From the NCBI GenBank assembly GCA_002400445.1, contig DGQO01000283.1, forward strand, positions 5,945 through 11,129: a stretch of 5,185 nt of DNA. The letters run 5' to 3'. Origin of the DNA: Chitinophagaceae bacterium UBA4412. GTDB taxonomy: Bacteria; Bacteroidota; Bacteroidia; Chitinophagales; Chitinophagaceae. A program made the position numbers and the translations under genes. The notes beneath the pieces are model-generated. The model worked only from the letters and a program-made list of their open reading frames with translations, did no database searches and was not told the DNA's origin. Of the stretch, positions 1-5,185 are shown piece by piece (within the stretch, counting starts at the first letter, position 1; every line of letters begins with the position of its first letter).

Positions 1-383
1 TGGCCGAAGTGCAGACAATGTTTTGCGTAACTGCTAACGATTACTGGCATTATCATTACCGCTTTGATGAAGAAACCGCCTTTCAAAAAAAGACACTCGG
101 TACACAAATGGCGCAGCAAATCATGATTAATACCGTAGTGCCGTTTTTATATGCTTACGGCCGCATTAATGCGAAACCTGCGTATACAGACAAAGCGCTG
201 CAATGGATGGAAGCCTTGCCGGCAGAGCATAATGCAATCACCCGGGGGTTTGAAGGGCTTGGCGTGGAGAATTTGCATGCATTCGATTCCCAGGCATTGT
301 TACAACTTAAAAATGAATACTGCAATGATAAGCAATGCCTGCATTGTGCAGTGGGCGCACAGGTACTAAAGAATAAGAGCTAA
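1..383 (+). CDS. DUF2851 family protein, C-terminal fragment
   Basis: The reading frame is open from the left edge (first full codon at 3) to a TAA stop at 381-383, so the true start lies outside the window. The GTG at 9 and the ATG at 18 are internal codons. Visible features are an aromatic stretch (ANDYWHYHY), the segment INTVVPFLYAYG, a DSQALLQLKNEYC segment and a C-terminal cysteine cluster of the form CX4CX2C (C-NDKQ-C-LH-C) followed by AVGAQVL. This pattern matches the end of the DUF2851 family, a conserved Bacteroidota protein of several hundred residues with no assigned reaction; that match is from memory of the family, not a search. The cysteine cluster could bind a metal, which is inference only. 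No signal peptide can be judged because the N-terminus is missing. The gene is followed by a 356-base gap without genes, so it is probably the last gene of its transcript. Confidence 0.85.
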   Translation, partial: AEVQTMFCVTANDYWHYHYRFDEETAFQKKTLGTQMAQQIMINTVVPFLYAYGRINAKPAYTDKALQWMEALPAEHNAITRGFEGLGVENLHAFDSQALLQLKNEYCNDKQCLHCAVGAQVLKNKS

Positions 384-482
384 AAATTTTGCCGGATGTA
401 AAATTCTCTTAACGCAAGTTTTTCTTAGCCCATCCTTTGAAAACTCCTGAGGAATAGAAGTAAGTGTTCTTACGTATTTTTC

Positions 483-520
483 GGAAGGATTGACAACCTT
501 TGAGCATTTGTCAATCTTCC
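483..520 (+). repeat. Long inverted repeat (13-bp stem, one bulge)
   Basis: GGAAG plus ATTGACAA (483-487, 489-496) pairs completely with TTGTCAATCTTCC (508-520). G488 is the only bulged base and the loop is 11 nt (497-507). No T-tract follows, so it is not a standard intrinsic terminator. CCTT in the loop (497-500) is complementary to AAGG at 532-535, so a pseudoknot is possible. This is the most stable-looking element in the gap. Confidence 0.7.
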
Positions 521-556
521 CTCTAACACCTAAGGTTTAATAAAGATTAAAGTTCC

Positions 557-581
557 GCCCGAAGCTTTGCCACAAAGGGGC
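557..581 (+). repeat. Hairpin with internal bulge
   Basis: GCCC (557-560) pairs with GGGC (578-581), and CTTTG (565-569) with CAAAG (573-577). Between them are a 4-nt bulge (561-564) and a 3-nt loop (570-572). The helix is GC-rich at its base. It lies in the structured gap 13 bases before the next perfect hairpin. Confidence 0.5.
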
Positions 582-593
582 AATATATCCTAA

Positions 594-612
594 GAAAGGG
601 CATCGCCCTTTC
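594..612 (+). repeat. Perfect 8-bp hairpin with 3-nt loop
   Basis: GAAAGGGC (594-601) and GCCCTTTC (605-612) are exact reverse complements around ATC. The sequence that follows (GAAACCGC) has no T-run, so termination is unlikely; a structural role in an RNA is more plausible. Confidence 0.6.
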
Positions 613-655
613 GAAACCGCACGCTTCGTAAAATTCATGGAAGGATGACATAGCA

Positions 656-692
656 GCGCCTGACCCTAACAGGTCGCTTGTTTTTTTCTTTT
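656..692 (+). terminator. Likely intrinsic terminator, plus strand
   Basis: GCGCCTG (656-662) pairs with CAGG (670-673) and CGC (675-677), leaving one bulged T at 674 and a 7-nt loop. A T-rich run follows directly at 678-692, interrupted by one G and one C. This is the form of a Rho-independent terminator for transcription from the left. It would end either the DUF2851 transcript or a separate RNA in the gap. It faces the terminator of the convergent minus-strand gene. Confidence 0.6.
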
Positions 693-712
693 CCTTGATG
701 AAAAGAAAAAAA
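681..712. repeat. Perfect 13-bp T/A-rich palindrome between convergent genes
   Basis: TTTTTTTCTTTTC (681-693) is the exact reverse complement of GAAAAGAAAAAAA (700-712), with loop CTTGAT (694-699). Because both arms are homopolymer-like, the hairpin gives a U-rich tail in either direction and could terminate both strands. From memory, very similar CTTTTC-cttgat-GAAAAG elements recur in intergenic regions of Bacteroidota genomes; a genome-wide count would test this. Confidence 0.6.
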
Positions 713-726
713 ATCTTGGGCTGCAG

Positions 727-745
727 AAAAAAAGCTTATTTAAGC
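727..745 (-). terminator. Intrinsic terminator of the osmC-type gene
   Basis: Read on the minus strand, GCTT (745-742) pairs with AAGC (737-734) around a 4-nt loop and is followed by seven T residues (733-727). The stop codon of the gene lies inside the hairpin. TGGGCT (717-722) and AGCCCA (743-748) form a second, wider inverted repeat around it. The small stem is weak, so the nearby palindrome at 681-712 may assist. Confidence 0.5.
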
Positions 746-1144
746 CCAGATATACTGCGTGTACACTTCCAGGTCGGGGTGCAGACTTTTCATTACCGGG
801 CAATTGTCTCCGATAGTTTGCAATAATTGTTTGTCTTTATCTTCAAGATTGGTTTGTGGCATTCTCAGCACAATTTCAATTTTACCAATGCGCCGCGGAT
901 TGGGCAGCATATGCTTGGTCACATCCAGCTTTGCACCGCTCAGGTCCAGGTTCATGTCTGCAGCCCTGATGCCCATTGTAGTGATCATGCAAGTAGCCAG
1001 CGCCACACAAACGGTATCCGTCGGGCTAAACCTTTCGCCTTTTCCACGGTTATCTGTTGGTGCATCTGTTTCAATAGTAGAGCCGCTTTGCAGGTGAGTA
1101 CACTCGCAACGCAGATCACCTTTATATACAATACTCGCTGTCAT
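740..1144 (-). CDS. OsmC family protein (peroxide reductase type)
   Basis: The 134-residue product has the length and pattern of single-domain OsmC/Ohr proteins, which are small cytoplasmic thiol peroxidases that reduce organic hydroperoxides. The two expected catalytic cysteines are present: C52 in ALATCMITTMGI, at the start of the central helix, and C115 in DNCPVMKSL. They are 63 residues apart, close to the spacing in E. coli OsmC. The loop GKGERFSPTD (34-43) before the helix is the usual conserved approach to the first cysteine. The start ATG at 1144-1142 gives a normal N-terminus with no signal peptide. It is transcribed alone, divergent from the exported-protein gene and convergent with the gap to its left. 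Which subfamily it belongs to (OsmC, Ohr or YhfA-like) cannot be settled by eye, so no symbol is given. Confidence 0.9.
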   Translation of the reverse strand: MTASIVYKGDLRCECTHLQSGSTIETDAPTDNRGKGERFSPTDTVCVALATCMITTMGIRAADMNLDLSGAKLDVTKHMLPNPRRIGKIEIVLRMPQTNLEDKDKQLLQTIGDNCPVMKSLHPDLEVYTQYIWA

Positions 1145-1259
1145 ATCTACAATAATTTTTAGGTTGATTTGTTAATAAAAATCTGAACTGATCAAAATGC
1201 AGATCGGCTGCTGATGCGCATCTTATTTTTGCCTAAATTTACTCAAGTAAAAAGATTAC
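1145..1259. other. Divergent intergenic region
   Basis: This 115-bp region separates the minus-strand OsmC gene from the plus-strand exported-protein gene and should hold both promoters. The plus-strand promoter is visible (1224-1231). For the minus strand the best I see is TAAATTTA (1234-1241), a self-complementary sequence one base off the Bacteroidota -7 box; this is weak. A perfect palindrome GATGCGCATC lies at 1213-1222. Confidence 0.5.
1224..1231 (+). promoter_or_regulatory. Bacteroidota -7 promoter box for the exported-protein gene
   Basis: TATTTTTG matches the Bacteroidota -7 consensus TAnnTTTG exactly and lies 28 bases before the ATG at 1260. A matching -33 TTTG element is not evident, so the promoter may be weak or activator-dependent. 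The leader before the start is A-rich (AAGTAAAAAGATTACA) with no Shine-Dalgarno sequence, as is common in this phylum. Confidence 0.5.
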
Positions 1260-2048
1260 ATGAAGAAATTATTTCTGTCTGCCCTTTGCATATTAACTGT
1301 TTTTGGCGCTTTTGCGCAGCGGGATTCTGCCCAGAAGAAAACCAAGAGAGAGATTCGCAAAGAAAGAATTGATGCCATGTCTAGGCTGGAAGAGGAAGGA
1401 ATCATTACCAATAAGAAATCTACGGTATTTGGCTTAAAGCTTACTACGGATGGTTATGGTGGATTTATTGAAATTGGCCGGGCAAAATCTGTTAAGAATG
1501 CCTTATTGTTTCAATTAGACATCACGGAGCGCAAGCATGAAAAGGAAGAGAAGCAGCAGGGGCCGTTTGGAACCACTGCACCCATTATTTATGGTAAAAT
1601 CAATTATTTCTACCCGGTTAAATTAGGTGTGCAATACCAGCAAATTCTTGGTAACAAAGGCAATAAGAACGGTGTGTCTGTTACGGGAAACCTTGGAGGC
1701 GGAGTTATAGCTGGATTGCTTCGTCCATACTTGCTCGATGTAAATAAGCTTGGAGAGCGAAAGTTTGTTGGTTACGAATCTGCAGATAGTTCATATTTTT
1801 TAAATGGCCCTTATTATGGCGGTCCAAACCTTGGTACAGGCTGGCAAAAGCTTAAAGTAACGCCTGGCATATATATCAAACCTGCTGTTCGATTTGATTA
1901 CGGCAAATACAATGAAGTGGTTTCCGCTGTTGAAATCGGGATTACAGCAGAGTTTTATGCAAAGAAAATTCCACAGATGATTTATGCGGATCAAAAGCAA
2001 TTCTTCTTTGGTGCTTATGCATCTATTCTTTTCGGAAAACGAAAATAA
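1260..2048 (+). CDS. Exported protein of unknown function, probable outer-membrane beta-barrel type
   Basis: The 262-residue product begins with a clear signal peptide: MKK, a hydrophobic core at about residues 4-18, and a likely cleavage near AFAQ (17-20). A lysine/arginine-rich segment follows (about 22-48, TKREIRKERIDAMSRLEEEG). The rest is made of alternating polar/aromatic stretches with turn-like glycines, for example GGFIEIGRA (67-75), IIYGKINYFYPVKLG (109-123), a glycine-rich strand NLGGGVIAG (144-152), and a C-terminal strand FFFGAYASILFG (248-259). These suggest short beta strands of an outer-membrane or periplasmic barrel. I recall similar hypothetical proteins with an NFYPVKLG-type motif in Bacteroidota, but no function is known to me. 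It has its own promoter. No terminator is visible before lipA, 70 bases downstream, so some read-through is possible. Export is well supported; the barrel fold is inference. Confidence 0.8.
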   Translation: MKKLFLSALCILTVFGAFAQRDSAQKKTKREIRKERIDAMSRLEEEGIITNKKSTVFGLKLTTDGYGGFIEIGRAKSVKNALLFQLDITERKHEKEEKQQGPFGTTAPIIYGKINYFYPVKLGVQYQQILGNKGNKNGVSVTGNLGGGVIAGLLRPYLLDVNKLGERKFVGYESADSSYFLNGPYYGGPNLGTGWQKLKVTPGIYIKPAVRFDYGKYNEVVSAVEIGITAEFYAKKIPQMIYADQKQFFFGAYASILFGKRK

Positions 2049-2065
2049 CCTGCAGGTTCATCATC

Positions 2066-2095
2066 TTTCATGGCCGTAATTAACCATTATCTTTG
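2066..2095 (+). promoter_or_regulatory. Promoter of lipA
   Basis: TATCTTTG (2088-2095) matches the Bacteroidota -7 box TAnnTTTG exactly, and TTTC (2066-2069) is one base from the -33 TTTG with an 18-nt gap. Transcription would start near 2102, giving a leader of about 17 nt before the lipA ATG. The inverted repeat TTTGC-ag-GCAAA (2092-2103) overlaps the end of the -7 box and the expected start site, so it is a possible operator. Confidence 0.6.
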
Positions 2096-2118
2096 CAGGC
2101 AAATAAATTAATTGTGAT

Positions 2119-3060
2119 ATGGCATGTGCGCCTGCGATAAATTCTGAGCAAGAAAATACCACACCCAAAAAGCCGTCCTGGCTAAGGGTAAAACTTCCTA
2201 TTGGCCAGGAGTATAAACATGTTCGTAGCCTGGTAGATACCCATAAATTACATACCATCTGCGAGAGCGGTAGTTGTCCTAATATGGGTGAATGCTGGGG
2301 TGAAGGCACAGCAACTTTTATGATACTTGGTAATATTTGCACCCGTAGTTGTGGGTTTTGTGCCGTGGCTACAGGCCGGCCATTACCTGTAGACTGGGAC
2401 GAGCCGCAGCGTGTGGCTGAAGCTATTCACCTCATGAAAGTGAAGCATGCGGTGATTACTTCTGTAGACAGGGATGAGTTGAAAGATGGTGGAAGTATCA
2501 TCTGGCATAACACCATCAAAGCCGTAAAATCACTTAATCCGGATACGACCATAGAAACGTTGATTCCGGATTTTAAAGGCCGCAACAAAAGAGAAAATGT
2601 ACAACGCATTATTGATGCTGCACCGGAAGTAGTAAGCCATAATATTGAAACTACGGAAAGACTTACCCGGCAGGTACGGATACAGGCTCAATACTGGCAA
2701 AGTATGGAAACACTTCAATTGCTTGCAGAGGGTGGTATGCGCACTAAGAGTGGAATTATGCTGGGTCTGGGTGAGCAGAAAGAAGAAGTAATTAAAACGC
2801 TTGAAGATTTGCACAAGCATCATGTGCAGGTGGTAACGATTGGTCAATATCTTCAGCCTACAAAAAAACACCTGGCTGTTCAGCGTTTTGTGCATCCCGA
2901 TGAATTCGCAGGATATCGGGAGATTGGTTATCAAATAGGTTTAGACTATGTAGAGAGCGGCCCCCTGGTGCGTTCGTCTTATCACAGTGAAAAGCATGTG
3001 ATACCCGGGTGGGGAAGAAACAAATGGCTCCAGGAAAAAGAAACTGTTGCTCAGCAATAA
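2119..3060 (+). CDS. lipA: Lipoyl synthase
   Basis: LipA is a cytoplasmic radical-SAM enzyme that inserts two sulfur atoms into octanoyl groups on lipoyl-domain proteins (pyruvate and 2-oxoglutarate dehydrogenases, glycine cleavage H protein). All diagnostic motifs are present in 313 residues. The auxiliary-cluster motif CX4CX5C is at C48, C53 and C59 ([12 protein letters not shown]). The radical-SAM motif CX3CX2C is at C74, C78 and C81 (CTRSCGFC). The C-terminal RSSYH motif at 285-289 supplies the serine ligand of the auxiliary cluster. TSVDRDEL (114-121) and GIMLGLGE (212-219) are also typical of the family. The length is normal and nothing is broken. The ATG at 2119 fits the short leader from the predicted promoter; the first 20 residues are variable in this family. 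lipB is not adjacent, so the octanoyl donor enzyme must be encoded elsewhere. A strong terminator follows 5 bases after the stop. Confidence 0.98.
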   Translation: MACAPAINSEQENTTPKKPSWLRVKLPIGQEYKHVRSLVDTHKLHTICESGSCPNMGECWGEGTATFMILGNICTRSCGFCAVATGRPLPVDWDEPQRVAEAIHLMKVKHAVITSVDRDELKDGGSIIWHNTIKAVKSLNPDTTIETLIPDFKGRNKRENVQRIIDAAPEVVSHNIETTERLTRQVRIQAQYWQSMETLQLLAEGGMRTKSGIMLGLGEQKEEVIKTLEDLHKHHVQVVTIGQYLQPTKKHLAVQRFVHPDEFAGYREIGYQIGLDYVESGPLVRSSYHSEKHVIPGWGRNKWLQEKETVAQQ

Positions 3061-3065
3061 ACGAT

Positions 3066-3100
3066 AAGCCTTTACAATAGTGTAAGGGCTTTATTTTTTT
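3066..3100 (+). terminator. Strong intrinsic terminator of lipA
   Basis: AAGCCTTTACA (3066-3076) pairs with TGTAAGGGCTT (3081-3091) over 11 bp with one G-U pair and a 4-nt loop (ATAG). A T-tract follows (3090-3100, one A inside). It lies 5 bases after the lipA stop and only a dozen bases before the next start codon. Confidence 0.9.
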
Positions 3101-3112
3101 AATACAATGCAC

Positions 3113-4096
3113 ATGAAAAAATGCTTTATCATTCTTTGGGTTTTAATAGCTGTTATCCCGGCCACCAAGGGTTTTGGGCAAGTACAATGGGCAAATGTTG
3201 ATAGCAATTTTGGCCTGGATGATCAAAATGCGCATGTGTATATGACTACGGATTCCCTGGATGGCCAGCCATTTAAAGCATACTATTTTATTGCTTCTGC
3301 CAGGAATAAATCCTTACGTTTTGAAACAGATACCAGCCTTGATCGCAGGCTTACCCCATTGCAATTTTATGAGCGTAACCAGCATCCTTTACTTGTAATC
3401 AACAGTACTTTTTTTTCTTTTGCCACCAATCGTAGTTTGAATCTTGTTATTAGGAATGGTCGTCTAAAAGCCTTTAACCAGGATGTGATTCCACGGAAGG
3501 GAAAAGATACTTTAACCTATACCCATGTTTTTGCCAGCAGTTTCGGTATTAGCAAAAAAGGAAAGCCAGATATCGCATGGACTTTTACAGATTCCAATCT
3601 TCGTCATGCTTATGCGGTACAAAAGGTTGTAGAGCCTCTTACAGATTCCAGCAATGATTTTAGCTTAGCAGCGGCTAATAAAATAGCAGGCAGGCAAAAT
3701 CTTCGGTTTAAAAAATGGAAGATGAAAAATGCTGTTGGTGGTGGGCCAGTCTTGCTTCAAGATGGAATAGTGCGCATCAGCAGTGCTGCAGAAATGAAGT
3801 TTTCAGGAAAAGCAATGCAGGATAAGCACCCTCGTACATTGGTGGGTTATCGCCCGGATGGCGCCGTGATTTTTATGGCGATTGAAGGCCGGAACAAAGG
3901 TGTTGCCGAAGGAGCTACATTAACGCAATGTGCAGCACTAATGCAGGCACTCGGTTGCGTTGAAGCCATCAACCTGGATGGTGGAGGCAGTTCATGTATG
4001 CTGGTGAATGGCAGAGAAACCATTAAAACAAGTGATAAGGAGGGTGAGCGGCCAGTGCCAGCAATATTCATGGTGAGAAATCGCAGGGTACGATAA
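3113..4096 (+). CDS. Secreted phosphodiester glycosidase domain protein (NAGPA/DUF2233 family)
   Basis: The C-terminal half carries the hallmarks of the phosphodiester glycosidase domain named after the mammalian uncovering enzyme NAGPA. Numbered from the ATG at 3107, these are NAVGGGPVLLQDG (208-220), HPRTLVGYRPDG (241-252), AIEGR (258-262) and AINLDGGGSS (287-296). An upstream INSTFFSF (98-105) corresponds to the family's conserved FF segment. Family members cleave sugar-phosphodiester links; the substrate here is unknown, with a cell-wall or exopolysaccharide linkage a guess. Two in-frame starts exist, 3107 and 3113. I prefer 3113 because it gives a standard signal peptide (MKKCF, hydrophobic core, then GFGQ at about residues 20-23), so the protein is exported, about 327 residues long. 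It directly follows the lipA terminator and precedes ppc by 61 bases with no clear terminator between. Confidence 0.88.
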   Translation: MKKCFIILWVLIAVIPATKGFGQVQWANVDSNFGLDDQNAHVYMTTDSLDGQPFKAYYFIASARNKSLRFETDTSLDRRLTPLQFYERNQHPLLVINSTFFSFATNRSLNLVIRNGRLKAFNQDVIPRKGKDTLTYTHVFASSFGISKKGKPDIAWTFTDSNLRHAYAVQKVVEPLTDSSNDFSLAAANKIAGRQNLRFKKWKMKNAVGGGPVLLQDGIVRISSAAEMKFSGKAMQDKHPRTLVGYRPDGAVIFMAIEGRNKGVAEGATLTQCAALMQALGCVEAINLDGGGSSCMLVNGRETIKTSDKEGERPVPAIFMVRNRRVR

Positions 4097-4157
4097 AATT
4101 TTCACTATTTTTAAAGCCTGTTGCTGCCAATCCTTTTCAAATAAAAAAAACATCAAA

Positions 4158-5185
4158 ATGGGTGACTACACCGTTAATGGGTTAAGGCAGTTTAAGAATG
4201 AAGTCGGTTTAAAATTTCAACTTTATAATAGTCTGTTCCTCGGCCTCCCCTTTCATCGGATAGAGAAAACCAGTATCCTGCTTTCTTTGTTGCTGGATAA
4301 CTGCGAAGAAGGATTTAACCATGGCCTCAGTCCTTACGACATTATCGAGCAATTTTTTAATAAGCACACGAGTCTTAAACAGCCCCAGGAACAACTTAAT
4401 TTTTTATTCAGGCTCATACAGTTTATAGAGCGCCAGGTTGTTTTGTTTGATGCGCTTGAAGATGCTGCTTACAATGATGTGCATGATATAACAGGCCCTG
4501 GTTCTATGAAACATCTCGTGGCCAAAGTGCGGGACGAGGAGAAGGAAAATGAACTGGCGGAGAAACTATATGAATTTTCTGTACGCCTTGTGCTCACGGC
4601 GCATCCCACACAATTTTACCCCGGGCAGGTGCTGGGTATCATTCACGACCTGGCCAAAGCGCTGAAGGCGAACGACACTAACCTGGTTAATCTTTACCTG
4701 AAACAACTTGGGAAAACGCCTTTCTTTAAGCAGAAGAAACCTACACCGTATGACGAAGCAGTGAGTCTTATCTGGTACCTGGAGAATGTATTTTATACTG
4801 CAGCAGGCAATATCGTTTCTTTTCTCAAAAGCCAATATCCGCAGGCGGTAGATAAAAATAATAGCATTGTGAATATGGGCTTTTGGCCTGGGGGAGATAG
4901 AGATGGGAATCCGTTTGTAACAGCAGAAACAACTTTAAAAGTTGCTGATGCATTACGGGGAAGCATCATCAAATGTTATTATATGGATGTGCGGAAACTG
5001 AAGCGGCGCCTTACTTTTAAAGGTATTGAGCCCCTCCTCACTGCCCTTGAAGTAAAATTGTATAATAATATTTTTATTCCTGGTAAAAGAACTGCGCTGA
5101 GCACGGAGGAAATTTTAAATCACCTGACAGAAATCAGGGATATACTTTTACAACAGCATAGTGGTTTGTTTGTCCATCTTGTGGA
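4158..5185 (+). CDS. ppc: Phosphoenolpyruvate carboxylase, N-terminal part
   Basis: The frame opens at ATG 4158 and stays open to the right edge, giving 342 complete codons of an enzyme usually near 850-950 residues. Ppc is cytoplasmic and converts phosphoenolpyruvate and bicarbonate to oxaloacetate, refilling the TCA cycle. The active-site histidine motif VLTAHPTQ is present with the catalytic His at residue 149 (His138 in E. coli). The second hallmark, GGDRDGNPFVTAETT, starts at residue 245. The N-terminal 100 residues are helical and less conserved, as expected. The first signature differs from the classical form: Q replaces E after TAHPT, and proline stands where an arginine is usual. The start is preceded by an A-rich run (ATAAAAAAAACATCAAA) with no Shine-Dalgarno. 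The C-terminal signature GYSDS and the lysine and arginine residues of the active site lie outside the window, so intactness cannot be judged. Confidence 0.95.
   Translation, partial: MGDYTVNGLRQFKNEVGLKFQLYNSLFLGLPFHRIEKTSILLSLLLDNCEEGFNHGLSPYDIIEQFFNKHTSLKQPQEQLNFLFRLIQFIERQVVLFDALEDAAYNDVHDITGPGSMKHLVAKVRDEEKENELAEKLYEFSVRLVLTAHPTQFYPGQVLGIIHDLAKALKANDTNLVNLYLKQLGKTPFFKQKKPTPYDEAVSLIWYLENVFYTAAGNIVSFLKSQYPQAVDKNNSIVNMGFWPGGDRDGNPFVTAETTLKVADALRGSIIKCYYMDVRKLKRRLTFKGIEPLLTALEVKLYNNIFIPGKRTALSTEEILNHLTEIRDILLQQHSGLFVHLV

Larger units (their letters stand above)
384..739 (+). other. Structured non-coding gap, possible small RNA or long 3' UTR
   Basis: No credible open reading frame lies in these 356 bases on either strand. 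The stretch contains a series of inverted repeats that would fold as RNA: a weak hairpin at 460-473 (GTAAG/CTTAC), a 13-bp stem with one bulge at 483-520, a stem at 557-581, a perfect 8-bp stem at 594-612, and a hairpin with T-tract at 656-692. CGAAG (560-564) can also pair with CTTCG (624-628), which would enclose the middle hairpins and compete with the stem at 557-581. A plus-strand transcript ending near 692 fits the convergent minus-strand gene on the right. I did not recognise tmRNA, RNase P RNA, SRP RNA or 6S RNA signatures. A sequence TATTTTTC (475-482) is one base off the Bacteroidota -7 box, so an independent promoter is possible but weak. A long 3' UTR of the upstream gene is the simpler alternative. 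Confidence 0.35.

Noticed and set aside
460..482. Hairpin GTAAG-tgtt-CTTAC followed by GTATTTTT as terminator of the DUF2851 gene
   Set aside because: The stem is only 5 bp and AT-rich, and the T-run is short and offset; it is too weak to call as a separate terminator.
639..677. Resemblance of GGAAGGATGACATAGCAGC to the SRP RNA GGAAGGAAGCAGC motif
   Set aside because: The match needs an insertion, and the partner strand (GUCAGG before CCGGAAGG) is not in the right place, so SRP RNA is not supported.
759..1162. Plus-strand reading frames of 111-112 codons opposite the OsmC gene
   Set aside because: They lie wholly or mostly antisense to a gene with clear family motifs, show no recognisable protein pattern and have no promoter or leader of their own.
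2061..2342. Minus-strand 93-codon frame across the lipA promoter and start
   Set aside because: It overlaps the promoter and the lipA N-terminus and has no recognisable domain or signal.
2530..3112. Minus-strand reading frames opposite lipA (134 and 84 codons)
   Set aside because: lipA on the plus strand has every diagnostic motif; the antisense frames have low-complexity, aromatic/cysteine-rich translations typical of shadows.
4209..4835. Minus-strand short frames inside ppc
   Set aside because: They are antisense to the ppc coding frame, whose identity is certain from TAHPT and GGDRDGNP motifs.
1..5185. Mobile element, CRISPR array, tRNA or defence system
   Set aside because: No transposase, integrase, repeat-spacer pattern, tRNA-like cloverleaf or defence-protein motif was seen; gene content is housekeeping.

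Overview
The window looks like an ordinary chromosomal segment of a Bacteroidota bacterium, most likely from the Chitinophagaceae or a close relative. Three things point there: promoters of the TAnnTTTG type, A-rich leaders without clear Shine-Dalgarno sites, and protein relatives typical of that phylum (DUF2851, a small conserved beta-barrel-like protein, and a phosphoenolpyruvate carboxylase with a TAHPTQ active-site signature). The phylum call is firm. The family is inferred from memory of similar proteins.

Layout. Positions 1-383 hold the C-terminal end of a DUF2851 protein on the plus strand. Positions 384-739 hold no gene but contain several inverted repeats: a 13-bp bulged hairpin (483-520), two GC-rich hairpins (557-581, 594-612), a terminator-like hairpin plus T-tract (656-692) and an A/T-only-like palindrome (681-712). 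Next is an OsmC-family peroxide-reductase-type gene on the minus strand (740-1144), which ends in its own terminator. A divergent intergenic region (1145-1259) carries a promoter for an exported protein of unknown function (1260-2048). lipA, encoding lipoyl synthase, follows with its own promoter (2119-3060) and ends in a strong intrinsic terminator (3066-3100). A secreted phosphodiester glycosidase-domain protein (3113-4096) begins almost directly after that terminator. The 5' part of ppc (phosphoenolpyruvate carboxylase) runs from 4158 off the right edge.

Functionally the genes are housekeeping or stress genes placed side by side rather than a pathway. LipA matures 2-oxoacid dehydrogenases and the glycine cleavage system, Ppc refills the TCA cycle, and OsmC detoxifies organic peroxides. 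The two exported proteins act at the envelope with unknown substrates. I see no mobile element, CRISPR array, tRNA, rRNA, defence system or other novel multi-gene system. The part least explained by known features is the structured gap at 384-739, which could be a long 3' UTR or an uncharacterised small RNA.
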